Positions 26,692 to 36,546 of a stretch of DNA of 64,000 nt are shown here, piece by piece. This DNA is from CAWCKS01 sp963763485 (GTDB lineage: Bacteria > Pseudomonadota > Alphaproteobacteria > Rhizobiales > Xanthobacteraceae). Numbering within the stretch: position 1 is the first letter of the stretch; the number at the start of each line of letters is the position of its first letter. The DNA lies in assembly GCA_963763485.1 (NCBI GenBank), contig CAVXOW010000006.1, positions 558,001 through 622,000 of the forward strand, in the 5' to 3' direction. The translations under genes were made by a program, and so were the position numbers. The notes below the pieces were generated by a model that had not been told where the DNA came from, ran no database searches, and saw only the letters and a list, made by a program, of their open reading frames with translations.

Positions 26692-28928
26692 GGCGCCCGC
26701 GGCACGGCGTTGGCTTCCTGCCCGCTGGCGTTCGTGCCCGCGGCCTGCGGTGCAAGCTTCGCCGCCGCGGTCGCGATAGCCTGGAAGCGGACGCGATAAA
26801 CGGCAAAATTTTCCGCGACGCGCTGCACGTAGTTGCGCGTCTCCGCGAGCGGGATGCGCTCGACCCAGTCGACCGGATCGACGTTTTGATCGCGCGGATC
26901 GCCGTGCGCCTTGATCCACTCGCGCACCCGGCCGCGTCCGGCGTTGTAGCCGGCGAACACCATGATGTGGCAGCCCTTGTACTCGGACAGCAATGCACTG
27001 AGCTCGGCCGCGCCCATCTGGGTGTTGTAGACGCTGTCGTTGACCATGCGATCCCAGTCGTAGCCGACGCCGAAGCGTTTCGCGGTGTCGCGGCCGGCTT
27101 CCGGCGTGACCTGCATCAGGCCTACCGCATCGGCCGACGAGCGGTCGCGCGGATTGAACGCACTCTCGGTGCGCGCCACCGCATAGGTCATGCTGCGGCC
27201 GATGTCAGGCGCGATCGGGGTGTGCTGCGGGATACCGATGGTCGGGAAGGCGTAAGGGTCGAGCGCGAGGCCACGCGCCAGCGCCGCTTTGCCGATCTCG
27301 AGCATGGAACGGGCATCGTTGCGCCTACCGGCAAGCTCGCCGAGCGCCGCCAGCAGTTGGGCGTCGTTGCTCTGCTCGCCGAGGCTCGCGAAAAAGCTCA
27401 CCACCGTGTCGCGCTCGCCAACCTCATAGAGCATGTCGGCGGCATGGACGAGTTCGTCGGTCAGCCTCACGTCATGCGTCGGCTCGGCCTGCGGCGCCGA
27501 GCGCAGCGAGATCGAATCGACGCCGAGCTTGGCGCGGGCGAGCTGGCCGTAATAAGCGGTGGTGAAACGGGCCGCCGCTTCATAGTTGTTCCACATCGCC
27601 GCGCTGTCGCCGAGCGCTTCCGCGGCCCGGCCGCGCCAGTAGTTGGCGCGCGCCATCACGATCGGATCCGACGAGCCTTCATCGATGTGAGCGAAATGCT
27701 CGCGCGCCCCCTTGGCGTCGTTGAGGTAGCGCAGCGCGATCCAGCCCGACATGAAATGGAATTCGGCGCGATAGTTGTCGCTGGCCGGCACCGCCGCGGT
27801 ACGCGACACGTCGTAGGCGGCCTGGAACTGGTTCATGTCGAGCAGCTTGCGCGCCAGCAGGCGCCGCGTCCGCCACCATTCGTCGGTGTCCTGCGCCGCC
27901 ATGGTCGCCTGTGGCGCTTCGATCGTTGCGCGCGCGGCATCGACGATCTTGTTCTGGCGCATCAGCCAGTTGATGCGGCAGAGCGTGTAGCCGAGATCCT
28001 GTCGCGCGGATGCGGACACCTCGTTGAGCAGGCTTTCCGCCTTCTTCTCGTTGCCGTTGGCGGCGATGCAGGCCTTCACGATGGCGACGTCGTCGCTGCC
28101 GAGCCGCTGGGCGGCGCGCGATGCAGCCGACATATCCTTGGCGCCGATCCGCTTGTCCATGCGGGCGCGGTGGTCTTCGGGTCTGAGCAGATTGCGGAAG
28201 GCGTCGAGCACGTCGCTCTCGGTGCGGTCGGTCAGTTCGTCGGCGGCCCAGGCTTTGCGCACCTGACTTGCGGCTGCCTCAGAGGCGCCGCCCGCCAGCA
28301 GCGCACGGGCCAGCGCGAAGCGGCCCTTGGCGGTGAGCGGCGCATTGCCGATGAAACTGCGCACGGCCGCAGCGTCAGCCTTCTCCTGCCACAACCGCGC
28401 TTCGGCGCGGCGCCGCATCGCGTTGATGCCTGGCCAGCCGGGCTCGCTGGCAATGAACGCGACGTAGCGGCTGAAGCCGACGTCGGCATCCGGGTGACGC
28501 AGGATGAACCATTCGACGAGCTTTCGCGCAGTGGGATCAGCGATCTTCGCTTCGCTCGCAGTCGCGTCGGATGTCTTTCCCTTGCCCACCTGGTCGATGG
28601 CGTCGCGGACCAGCGCGAGGTCGCCGGTGAGCGGCGGAGCATCCGGCGCGCGTGCGGTGTCCTTCGGTGCGGACTTGGACGCGGACCTGGACGCAGACCT
28701 GGACTTTGCACCCGACCTGGCGTGCGCCGCGACGCGCGATGCCTTGCCGCCCTTGTGCGCGGTTTTCTGATGCCGCGCCGAAGAGTTGGATTTAGAGTCG
28801 GATTTCTTGGCGTGTTGATCCTGCTTGTGAGCGAGCTTGTTTTTGGCGGCCGCGAGCGCTTCGCCCGGCAGCGGCGTCAGCATCACCGACGTCAGCAAGC
28901 CAATCAGCGGCAGGAGCTGCCGCTTCAT
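26688..28928 (-). CDS. Soluble lytic murein transglycosylase (Slt70-like)
   Basis: The intact 746-residue periplasmic enzyme cleaves peptidoglycan glycan strands. It has a signal peptide (residues 1-27), a Lys/Ser/Ala-rich low-complexity linker (about 28-95), a long helical solenoid, then the catalytic domain. There the acid residue is the Glu in A-R-T-E-S-A-F-N-P, followed by G-L-M-Q-V-T-P and A-G-Y-N-A-G. The stop codon TAG at 26688-26690 lies within a REP-like palindrome, so the extreme C-terminus may have been reset by that insertion. Confidence 0.92.
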   Translation of the reverse strand: MKRQLLPLIGLLTSVMLTPLPGEALAAAKNKLAHKQDQHAKKSDSKSNSSARHQKTAHKGGKASRVAAHARSGAKSRSASRSASKSAPKDTARAPDAPPLTGDLALVRDAIDQVGKGKTSDATASEAKIADPTARKLVEWFILRHPDADVGFSRYVAFIASEPGWPGINAMRRRAEARLWQEKADAAAVRSFIGNAPLTAKGRFALARALLAGGASEAAASQVRKAWAADELTDRTESDVLDAFRNLLRPEDHRARMDKRIGAKDMSAASRAAQRLGSDDVAIVKACIAANGNEKKAESLLNEVSASARQDLGYTLCRINWLMRQNKIVDAARATIEAPQATMAAQDTDEWWRTRRLLARKLLDMNQFQAAYDVSRTAAVPASDNYRAEFHFMSGWIALRYLNDAKGAREHFAHIDEGSSDPIVMARANYWRGRAAEALGDSAAMWNNYEAAARFTTAYYGQLARAKLGVDSISLRSAPQAEPTHDVRLTDELVHAADMLYEVGERDTVVSFFASLGEQSNDAQLLAALGELAGRRNDARSMLEIGKAALARGLALDPYAFPTIGIPQHTPIAPDIGRSMTYAVARTESAFNPRDRSSADAVGLMQVTPEAGRDTAKRFGVGYDWDRMVNDSVYNTQMGAAELSALLSEYKGCHIMVFAGYNAGRGRVREWIKAHGDPRDQNVDPVDWVERIPLAETRNYVQRVAENFAVYRVRFQAIATAAAKLAPQAAGTNASGQEANAVPRAP

Positions 28929-29105
28929 TCCGTGGTCACCAGCATTCGACCCCCGTCGAAAGGAGAGACTGACTGAACGCTTCGCGCAGCTTGCGCTACC
29001 AGTGATTCGGTATTGCCGCGAATTGTCGTAATGTCAAAGACAAACGTGGCGGAAAGTGGAAGCGAGCCCGGGCGAATGTACGAGAATGGGACATCGCAAG
29101 GCTTG

Positions 29106-29402
29106 TCACGCCATGGGTTCCCGCATTCGTGTGGGCGTAGCGCCGTAGAAAAAGGCAGCTTTGATCAATCGCCAGCGAACCGAGAAATCGCGATCGCCCT
29201 CCGGCAAGATCCAGATTGCGTGCAAGTGGTCCGGTAGAACCACTATTGCTTCGATCGAGAAGGGATGACGCAGACGCACTTCGCGGAAGGCGCGACGCAG
29301 CAGATCGATATGTTCAACCAGCAGCCGCTTTCGACGGTCCGCCAGATTGACCGTGAAGAAGAAACTCCCGCCTTCGACAAAGTTGCGGCGATAGCTGGTC
29401 AT
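29106..29402 (-). pseudogene. REP-associated tyrosine transposase (RAYT, Y1 family), truncated
   Basis: Ninety-eight residues match the N-terminal half of RAYT proteins: R-R-N-F-V-E-G-G-S-F-F-F-T-V-N-L, then the HUH-type metal site L-P-D-H-L-H-A-I-W and R-W-R-L-I-K-A-A-F. Full-length members are near 160-190 residues and carry a catalytic Tyr and H-F-N-P-V-K-H, absent here. The product ends abruptly and 28929-29105 holds no continuation. REP-like palindromes lie just upstream of its start, as is normal for RAYT genes. Confidence 0.75.
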
Positions 29403-29433
29403 GTCGGAAGAGTAGCACGACGAGCCGAGAAGT

Positions 29434-29462
29434 GATGGGTTTCGCTACTCTACCCATCCTAC
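29434..29462. repeat. REP-like palindrome, half copy beside the RAYT fragment
   Basis: GATGGGTTTCGCTACTCTACCCATCCTAC is the right half of the palindrome seen complete at 26614 and 29485. It lies 32 bases upstream of the RAYT start, in the position expected for a REP recognised by that transposase family. Confidence 0.75.
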
Positions 29463-29484
29463 CAAGTCATTCATTGCACGAACC

Positions 29485-29566
29485 GTAGGATGGGTTGAGC
29501 GAACGCGAAACCCATCGATGCGCCAAAACGAGAGCGATGGGTTTCGCAGCGCTCTACCCATCCTAC
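29485..29566. repeat. REP-like palindrome (GTAGGATGGGT..ACCCATCCTAC), copy 2
   Basis: A complete copy with the same inner arms (GCGAAACCCATC / GATGGGTTTCGC) as the element at 26614. The centre differs, so the arms are conserved and the spacer is not. It lies between the RAYT fragment and the TPP enzyme gene. Confidence 0.85.
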
Positions 29567-29680
29567 GAAACCGCCAATTCCGGTGCCTGCCCGCCTTCCG
29601 CTGCGGCCGTTCCCGTGAAATGATGCCGCTCAAGCGGGCCGGCTTCTTGTGCCCGCACACAAAAATCGAGGGAGCGCACC

Positions 29681-31355
29681 ATGAACAAGCGCGAGACGGC
29701 TGGCGCCGCAGGCCGCGCCAATACGCTGCCGGCCAAGAGCACCGCCGAGGTCGTGGTCGAGAGCATCATCGCCTCAGGGATAGACACACTTTATTGCCTG
29801 CCCGGCGTGCAGAATGATCCCCTGTTCGACGTGCTCTGGCACAATCAGAACAAGCTGCGGGTGATCCACTCGCGCCACGAACAGGGTGCGGCCTACATGG
29901 CGATGGGCGCAGCGCTTGCGACCGGCAAGCCGCAGGCCTGCTGCCTTGTGCCCGGCGTCGGTTTCCTCAATGCCGCGGCGGCGCTCGCCACCGCCTACTC
30001 CACCAATGCGCCGGTGCTGACGTTGCTTGCACACATCCCGCTGAACCAGATCGGCCGCGGCTATGGCGCGCTGCACGAGGTGGTCGACCAGACGCCGATC
30101 CTGCGTACCATGACCAAATACGCCGTGCGCATCGATACGCCGGCCGATGCACCGCACATGATGCAGGCCGCGCTGACCGAGCTGGCATCAGGGCGGCCAC
30201 GGCCTGTCGGCGTCGAGGTGCCGACCGACGTGTGGGCCAACAAGGCGCCGGTGCCGACCCTTGCCGCAGCCGAGCCACGGCAGGCGCCGATCGACTGGGC
30301 GCTGATCGAGCAGGCCGCCGACATGCTCGCCAAGGCGGAGCGGCCGCTGATCATTGTGGCCGGCGGTGCGCAGGGTGCATCACGTGAAATCCGCGAACTC
30401 GCCGAGCGGCTGCAGGCGCCGGTGTCGGCGTCGCGCAACGGCCATGGCGTGATGGATGCGCGGCACGCGCTGTCGGTGCAAACGCCGGTCGCGCATCAGC
30501 TGTGGGCCAAGGCCGACGTCGTGCTCGCGATCGGCACCCGCATGCCGCGCTCCCTTACGCGTCTGGGGCACCGATGCGAAGCTGAAGATCATCCGCATCG
30601 ACGCCGACTACGAGGAAATGAACCGCATCGCGCGGCCGACGCTTGGCATTGTCGGCGACGCCCAGGCAAACGTCGCGGCGCTGCTCGAGGTGCTGCCGAA
30701 GGCTCAGACGTCGCGCGCGATGACGGGCGAGCTTGCCGGCATGAAGGAGAAGTTCGTTGCCGACGTGAACCGGGAGCTGCCGGAACAGACCGGCTGGATC
30801 AAGGCGCTGCGCACCGCACTGCCCGAGGACGGCGTGCTGGTCGAGGAGATGACGCAGATCGGCTACGCCTCGCGCTTCGCGTTTCCGGTCTATAACCCGC
30901 GCAGCTATCTGACGTCGGGCTTCCAGGGCACGCTCGGCTGGGGCGTCGCTACCACCGTCGGCGTCAAGGCGGCGCTGGGCAACAAGCCGGTGGTCGGCAT
31001 CAACGGCGACGGCGGCTTCATGTACACGATGCCGGAGCTTGCCACTGCCGTGCACTTCAAGATCCCGGCGGTGTTCGTGCTGTTCAACGACAACGCCTTC
31101 GGCAACGTGCAACGCACGCAGAAACTGCAGTTCAACGGGCATGTCATCGCGACCGACTTCACCAATCCGGACTTCGTGCGGATGGGCGACAGTTTTGGCG
31201 CGCTGGCGCTGCGGGCGAAGACGCCGGACGAACTGGTGAAGGCGATCGAAAAGGGACTCGCGACCAGCGACCGCCCAACGCTGATCGAGGTGCCGGTCAG
31301 CGCGATGAAGAGCCCGTTCCAGTTCATGGCGCTGGGCAAAGTCAGAGGCGCTTGA
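29681..31355 (+). CDS. Thiamine-pyrophosphate enzyme, acetolactate synthase-like (one frame break)
   Basis: The corrected protein is about 557 residues. The N-terminal PP domain carries the cofactor-activating Glu in S-R-H-E-Q-G-A-A-Y-M. The C-terminal TPP-binding motif is G-D-G-G-F-M followed about 25 residues later by N-D-N-A-F-G. The frame breaks near 30555; deleting one A gives S-L-R-V-W-G-T-D-A and rejoins the halves. It resembles benzoylformate decarboxylase or acetolactate synthase large subunits. No small regulatory subunit or branched-chain gene is adjacent, so a catabolic 2-oxoacid role is as likely as valine synthesis. Confidence 0.85.
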
Positions 31356-31390
31356 GGGATACGGTGACTCGGCGTCGTACATTGCCCGCT

Positions 31391-31478
31391 CATTCCCGCG
31401 AAAGCGGAAATCCAGGAGCGACCAACGTCGGCTCTTGTTGTGAGGCAAAGTCTGGGTCCCCGCTTCCGCGGGGACGAG
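31391..31478. repeat. Dispersed inverted repeat (ATTCCCGCGAAAGCGG family)
   Basis: CATTCCCGCGAAAGCGGAAATCCAG at the left and CTGGGTCCCCGCTTCCGCGGGGACGAG at the right pair imperfectly. It fills the gap between the TPP enzyme and the P450 gene and ends about ten bases before the P450 start, so it probably carries part of that leader. Confidence 0.65.
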
Positions 31479-31488
31479 CGGATGGAAC

Positions 31489-32659
31489 ATGAGCACCGCC
31501 CCGCGCGTCGATGTCGACCTCAAGGCGTTCTGGGACGACCCCTATCCGGCGCTGGCAAAGCTCCGGCGCGAGGCGCCGATTGCGTTTGTGCCGCAGCTCG
31601 GCTCGACCCTGTTCACGAAGCGCGACGATATCTTCGTCTACGAGAAGCAGATCGACGTGTTCTCGTCGCACCAGCCCGAAGGCTTGATGAACAGGCTGAT
31701 GGGCCACAACATGATGCGCAAGGATGGCGAGGCGCACATGGCCGAGCGCCGCGTCATCTTCCCGTCGATCTCGCCGCGCACCGTGAGGGAACACTGGACC
31801 GCGCAGTTCCAGGCGCATGCCGATCGCATCCTCGACGCGCTCGAACCATCCGGAGCACATCGACTTCTGCCGCGACTTTGCGCTGCCGTTCTCGGCGGAG
31901 TGCCTGAAATCGATCACCGGCCTGACCAACATGCGCTTTCAGGACATGAATGCCTGGTCGCAGGCGATGATCGATGGCGTCGCCAACTATATCGGCGATC
32001 CCGCGGTCGAAGCGCGCTGCCATGCCGCGACCGCGGGCATCGATGCCGCGATCGATGAGCGTATCCCCCAACTGCGCGGCAAGGAAGACCTGAGCCTGCT
32101 CGGCGTGATGATGTCGTCAGGTATGCCGATGGAGAGCGTGCGCGCCAACATCAAGCTCGCGATCTCGGGTGGCCAGAACGAGCCGCGCGACGCGGTCGCC
32201 GGCTGCGTGTGGGCGCTGCTGACGCATCCGGAGCAGCTTGCGTTGGCGCAGTCGGGCAAGGTGCCGTGGCTCAACGTGTTCGAGGAATATGCCCGCTGGA
32301 TCTCGCCGATCGGCATGTCGCCGCGGCGGATCGCAAAGCCGTTTGCGATCGGCGACATATCGCTTGAGGCCGAAGACCGCATCTTCTTCATGTTCGGCTC
32401 GGCCAACCGCGACGAAGCCCATTTCGACCGCGCGGAACAGTTCGACGTCAGCCGCGACGTCTCAAAGAGCATCGCGTTCGGCGCCGGGCCGCATTTCTGC
32501 GCCGGCGCCTGGGCGTCACGCGCCATGGTCGCCGACGTCGCGCTGCCGACGATCTTTTCGCGCCTGCATGGGTTGCGGCTGCGCGAAGGCGAGCCGGTGC
32601 GGATCGGCGGCTGGGCGTTCCGCGGGCTGCTCAACCTGCCGGTGACGTGGGATTCTTGA
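31489..32659 (+). CDS. Cytochrome P450 (one frame break)
   Basis: This soluble bacterial P450 is about 389 residues when repaired. The heme-binding loop is F-G-A-G-P-H-F-C-A-G, and the K-helix ExxR is E-Y-A-R. The I-helix reads I-S-G-G-Q-N-E-P-R-D in place of the usual A-G-x-[DE]-T, so the acid-alcohol pair used in O2 activation is altered. One extra base near 31840 splits the reading. No ferredoxin or reductase gene is adjacent. The substrate is unknown. Confidence 0.88.
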
Positions 32660-32683
32660 GCGGCACTGTGGCGGCTGGTCCTT

Positions 32684-32810
32684 TACCTCTCCCCGTTGGG
32701 GAGAGGTCGGACTGCGAAGCAGTCCGGGTGAGGGGGTGCCCACATCGAGAGGTCCGAACCCCTCACCCGCCGCGCTTCGCGCGTCGACCTCTCCCTATGG
32801 GAGAGGTGAA
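32684..32810. repeat. Dispersed inverted repeat (ACCTCTCCCC..GGGAGAGGT family)
   Basis: The outer arms TACCTCTCCCC and GGGAGAGGTGA, and the inner arms GGGTGAGGGG and CCCCTCACCC, form a long cruciform-like element after the P450 gene. I recognise this family as common in intergenic DNA of Bradyrhizobium-type genomes. Confidence 0.7.
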
Positions 32811-32862
32811 GGCCCAGTTCCTTACACAGGTTCCCACCAGAACAACAAACACGACGCGCGCC

Positions 32863-33429
32863 TCATTTCCTTTTCTTCTTCCGTCCCGTCATTGCCGCGA
32901 GCGGATCGTCATCGATGCGCTTCGGCTTGCCGGGACGACGCCAGACCACGCCCGGAAAGCCTTTCAGCGGCACCAGCGGCTCGCCGGTGTAGGCCCACTC
33001 CTGCAGCTCCTCGATGCCGATGTGGTAAAGCGGCTGCCGCCCGGTGCGGCTCTCGAACAGCGCGCGCGGGATGTTGATCATGTGCTTCGAGCGCGCGCGC
33101 TCGTAGAACAGCGGCGTGCCGCACACCGAGCAGAAGTTTCGCGCGCTGCCGTTGGTCTTGTCCTCGAAGCGTTTCACGAGGTCCGCACCCCTGATGAAGC
33201 GAAAGCGCTTCTTCCAGCTGCCGACATAGGTGGCGTAGGCCGCGCCATGGGCGCGGCGCGTCGCCTGCGTATGATCGTGCCAGGCCCAGAACGCCGGAAA
33301 GTCGATCTCGAAGCGCACCTTGCCGCACAGGCAGCGGCCGGCGGCCGGCTTCAGCGGCGCGATTTTTTTCGATTTCGTCTCGTCGTCGAACGCTTCGTCG
33401 AACGGCGGTTCGAACAGTGAAGGCGGCAT
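32863..33429 (-). CDS. GFA-family (CENP-V/GFA fold) protein with an altered central metal site
   Basis: The 188-residue protein starts at M-P-P-S-L-F-E (33429). The first GFA site is C-L-C-G-K-V-R-F and the last is C-S-V-C-G-T-P-L. The central C-H-C-x-x-C of the family is replaced by W-H-D-H-T-Q-A-T-R-R, so one zinc site has lost its cysteines. The basic C-terminus (G-R-K-K-K-R-K) is unusual. GFA proteins are linked to glutathione-dependent formaldehyde handling, but most members have no proven activity. Confidence 0.75.
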   Translation of the reverse strand: MPPSLFEPPFDEAFDDETKSKKIAPLKPAAGRCLCGKVRFEIDFPAFWAWHDHTQATRRAHGAAYATYVGSWKKRFRFIRGADLVKRFEDKTNGSARNFCSVCGTPLFYERARSKHMINIPRALFESRTGRQPLYHIGIEELQEWAYTGEPLVPLKGFPGVVWRRPGKPKRIDDDPLAAMTGRKKKRK

Positions 33430-33531
33430 TGGTCGATGATGACCAGAATCCTGCCGCCCCACAAGGCGCGCATGTCCCGGAAAAGTGGACACCGGTTTTC
33501 CGTCAAGGACATGCGCTGGAAAAGTCCGCTC

Positions 33532-34948
33532 CTACTCGCCCGGCGCTGCCCGCGCGGCGAGCTTGGCGAGGTTCATCTCATGCGCGCCCTTGTCGATCCG
33601 GTACCAGGTCAGCACCACGGTCGCCGCGATACCAAGCACGAAGGTCAGCGGCATCAGGATCCAGATCAGGTTGTGCATGATCTGCGGATCCAGCGTCGCC
33701 GGATCGGCTTTGGGCGGAAACGTCACCAGCGCCAGCAGGATGCCCGGCAGGATCGAGGCCACGCCGCTGATCAGCTTCTGCAGAAAGGTATCGGCGGCGA
33801 ACAGCAGGCCCTCGGAACGCTTGCCGGTACGGACCTGCACTTCCTCGACAATGTCGGCAATCATCGAAGACACGATGATGAAGCCGGCGACGCCAAGCGC
33901 GATCTCGATAAAGCGGTCGGCCAGCAGGATCACGAGCTGCGCCGATGTGCCGGGAGGGGGCATCAGGCCAAGCAGTGCTGCGGCATAAACCAGGTTGCCC
34001 GTCACCACGGCGGCCAGAAACACGGCGACGCAGCTCTGCCGCTTGCCGAAGCGGCGCGCCAGCGCCGGCGCGAACAGCGCGGCGGCGAAACTGGCCGGCA
34101 GCGAGATCAAGTTCCACCACAACAACTTTTCCGACGGCAGCTGCCAGAAATAAGTGCCGACATAGACCCGCAAGCCGTCGTTGACGCCGCGGTTGATGCC
34201 GTACACGAGGCCGGAGATCGCGATCACCAGAAAATTCCAGTTCGACAGCGTCGAGGCGATGCCGCGGAAGGTCGCCGCGATCCCGGCATCGCGCGCCGGC
34301 GCCGCCGACAACCTCGGAATCTGCCGGCGCGTGCCAAGCGCGGAGATGAAGATCGCGATCATCATGATGACGGCGATGGTCGCGCCGAGCGGCGCGTAGC
34401 CGGCGCGATTGAGCTGGCCGAACGGATGCTCCGGCCGACGATTTCAGGAACACACCGTAGGTCAGCACGGTCATGATCCCGGCGCCGAAGGTGAAGAAGA
34501 ACCAGCGAATGCTCACGAGGTTGGTACGCGCGTGATAGTCGTGGGTCAGCTCCGGCAAGAGCGCGCTCGACGGTATTTCGTGCAGCGTGATCAGGAAGCG
34601 CGTCGCGATCGCAAACACGATCAGCCAGATCAGGAGCTCGGTCTGCGACATTCCGGACGGCGGCGCCCACAACAGCGCAACCGCGATCGCGAGCGGCACC
34701 GCAACGCCGTAGAGATAAGGGTGGCGCCGGCCGAGCCGCGTCCGCGTGTGGTCGGACATGTAGCCGACCACCGGATCCCACACCGCTTCGAGCACGATCG
34801 AGCCGGCAAGCACTGCGCTCACGGCGGCAGCGGGCAATCCGAGCACCTGGTTGTAGAACAAGAGCAGCAGATTGAGCAGCTGCAGCTTGGCGCCGAACGC
34901 GATGGAGCCCATGCCGTAAGCGAGCCGCGTGATGCGATTGGGGATCAT
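33532..34948 (-). CDS. GPH-family (MelB-like) sugar:cation symporter, MFS superfamily (one frame break)
   Basis: This multi-spanning membrane transporter of about 470 residues has the GPH signature D-P-V-V-G-Y-M-S-D-H-T-R-T-R-L-G-R-R-H-P. ATG at 34948 is preferred to a TTG at 35005. The frame breaks near 34432, between F-L-K-S-S and the N-R-A-G-Y-A-P-L-G-A segment; one extra base explains it. Twelve hydrophobic segments can be counted after repair. The substrate may be a glycoside or a related small molecule. Confidence 0.85.
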
Positions 34949-35457
34949 CGCGCCGAGCCTGATTTCGGGTGCGCGATGTGGTGGCGCGGCTGGTGTCGCA
35001 AGCAACGTCTCCCTGTCGGTTGTGGTCGATGGAGCGGCCGATATTTTCGGCGGGTTCGGCCTGAAGATCTGGCGTCAACGTAGGATAGCGCAAAAGAGTC
35101 AGTCAATTCGCGATTGCTCTGAGTTTGCTCGGTTTTGCGCCTGACCCGCGCGGTGGCAGTGCACTCCGCCTTGACAGCGCATTCCAGCTGAAATCCGCGC
35201 TTCGTGCCGGCTGCAAAGGCCGCGTCCGGCGCGCGCGCGAACCGTGACGGAACGCCGCCCACCGACGATCGCTCAGTTTCGGGGATCGAACGCATGCCGC
35301 TCCGCACGACCGGCGATCACCTCTGTGGCGATCGCGCGGCTGTTCATCCAATCGGAGGACGAATGGTCTTGCCTCACGGCTTAAGTACGGCGAGCGATCC
35401 TCGTGTCGTTGAGACGAGCCCCGATCGCAAACTCTATTCATTTGAAAGGTCGATGCG

Positions 35458-35882
35458 ATGCCTCATGTTGGAAGCTGCTTTTGCGGCGCAGTTGAGCTTG
35501 AATGTGTCGGGTGCGCCTGAGGCGATGGGCTATTGCCATTGCCGCTCCTGCCGGTCGTGGTCCGGCGGGCCTGTGAACGCCTTCAGCCTGTGGAAACCGG
35601 AGAACGTGCGCGTCAGGTCCGGGCAAGGAACACGTCGCGACATACCAGAAGAGCGCGCTCAGCCAGCGCCAGTACTGCTCGAAGTGCGGCGGACATTTGA
35701 TGACCAACCATCCGCCGCTCAAGCTGGTGGACGTGTTCGCGGCGACGATCCCCACCCTCGCCTTTGCGCCGGGCGTGCACGTCAACTACGCCGAGACCGT
35801 GCTGCCGATGCATGACGGCCTGCCCAAGCTGAAGGATTTCCCGAAAGAGTTCGGCGGCACCGGCGAAACAGTGCTGGAATAA
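35458..35882 (+). CDS. GFA-family protein (two frame breaks)
   Basis: After correction the protein is about 140 residues with all three cysteine sites: C-F-C-G-A-V, G-Y-C-H-C-R-S-C-R and C-S-K-C-G-G-H. ATG 35458 is an early stop in the raw text because of an extra base near 35507. A second extra G near 35622 shifts the frame again before K-E-H-V-A-T-Y-Q-K-S. The last part, from L-M-T-N-H-P to G-E-T-V-L-E, is intact. It is the second GFA-type gene within 3 kb, this one with canonical zinc ligands. The 35006-35457 interval before it shows no gene. Confidence 0.75.
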
Positions 35883-35901
35883 TTTGCCCACCTGAGTGTT
35901 C

Positions 35902-35929
35902 AACGCGCGCCGGTTTGGCGCGCGTTTTT
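35902..35929 (+). terminator. Rho-independent terminator after the GFA gene
   Basis: A ten-base stem AACGCGCGCC / GGCGCGCGTT with a GGTTT loop is followed by TTT. It lies 20 bases behind the stop of the GFA gene. Confidence 0.8.
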
Positions 35930-36083
35930 GTGCGCACGAAAGTTCCATTTGCTCGCTCACGAATATGTGAGTCCGGCATTGGCACGACAACACGCGGCGT
36001 CGTCCAATCGCATGAAGCAAAGCAGTGATTGCGGCGGCACTCTGCATCCTCACCTCGCGGGTGGGCGCGTGGAGAGACGACGA

Positions 36084-36291
36084 ATGACCTTACGACTGGT
36101 TTATTCACGGCCAATAGCGGACTACGTCACGAACGACCGGCCGCAGGCATCGGCGCAACCTGCGTTGCTTCCGCGGCTTGGCGCGCCGGTTGCTTGATGC
36201 CCTGCGGTACTCGCGCGCCAAGGCGGCGATGCGGGAACTGCGCCGCTACCAACACCTCATCCACAAAGACGGCGACGCCGACAAGACCTGA
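36084..36291 (+). CDS. Small hypothetical protein (one frame break)
   Basis: An ATG with a good ribosome site (GGAGAGA) opens a reading M-T-L-R-L-V-Y-S-R-P-I that stops early in the raw text. Deleting one G near 36180 joins it to L-L-D-A-L-R-Y-S-R-A-K-A-A-M-R-E-L-R-R-Y, ending at TGA 36289. The result is a basic, helical protein of about 68 residues, similar in style to short conserved Bradyrhizobium proteins of unknown function. The evidence is the ribosome site and the composition; I do not recognise a family. Confidence 0.45.
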
Positions 36292-36346
36292 CGCTACTTG
36301 CTGCGGCACCTGAGCGGCATCCTCCGAACGGATGACATCCGTGTTG

Positions 36347-36374
36347 CAGGCCTCCTCCGAACGGAGGAGGCCTG
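36347..36374. terminator. Strong 12-base hairpin after the small protein gene
   Basis: CAGGCCTCCTCC and GGAGGAGGCCTG flank a GAAC tetraloop. A T-tract is weak (TCGGCGTTTG). It could end the small gene upstream or form part of a dispersed element; a partial copy of the loop region (CATCCTCCGAACGGATGACATCC) lies just before it. Confidence 0.45.
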
Positions 36375-36546
36375 TCGGCGTTTGCGCGCATCGCGCAAGT
36401 GACGCCGCTTCGCGCGCTTACGCGGCCTCGACAGCGGCCCCGCGCGCACTGTGCATCAAATCACATCGACATCGATGGTCGTTGCTTAAGCCTCGCACTC
36501 GGGCGCGCGCCAAACGTCTCGCGCTTCAGCAACAGGATGACACACC

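Noticed and set aside
26886..28976. 696-codon plus-strand open frame opposite the lytic transglycosylase
   Set aside because: Pure antisense shadow in high-GC DNA; the minus-strand reading has a signal peptide and the full catalytic domain.
21333..32810. CRISPR array or integron suggested by the several repeats
   Set aside because: The repeats are of different dispersed palindromic families, not regularly spaced copies of one unit, and no cas or integrase gene is present.
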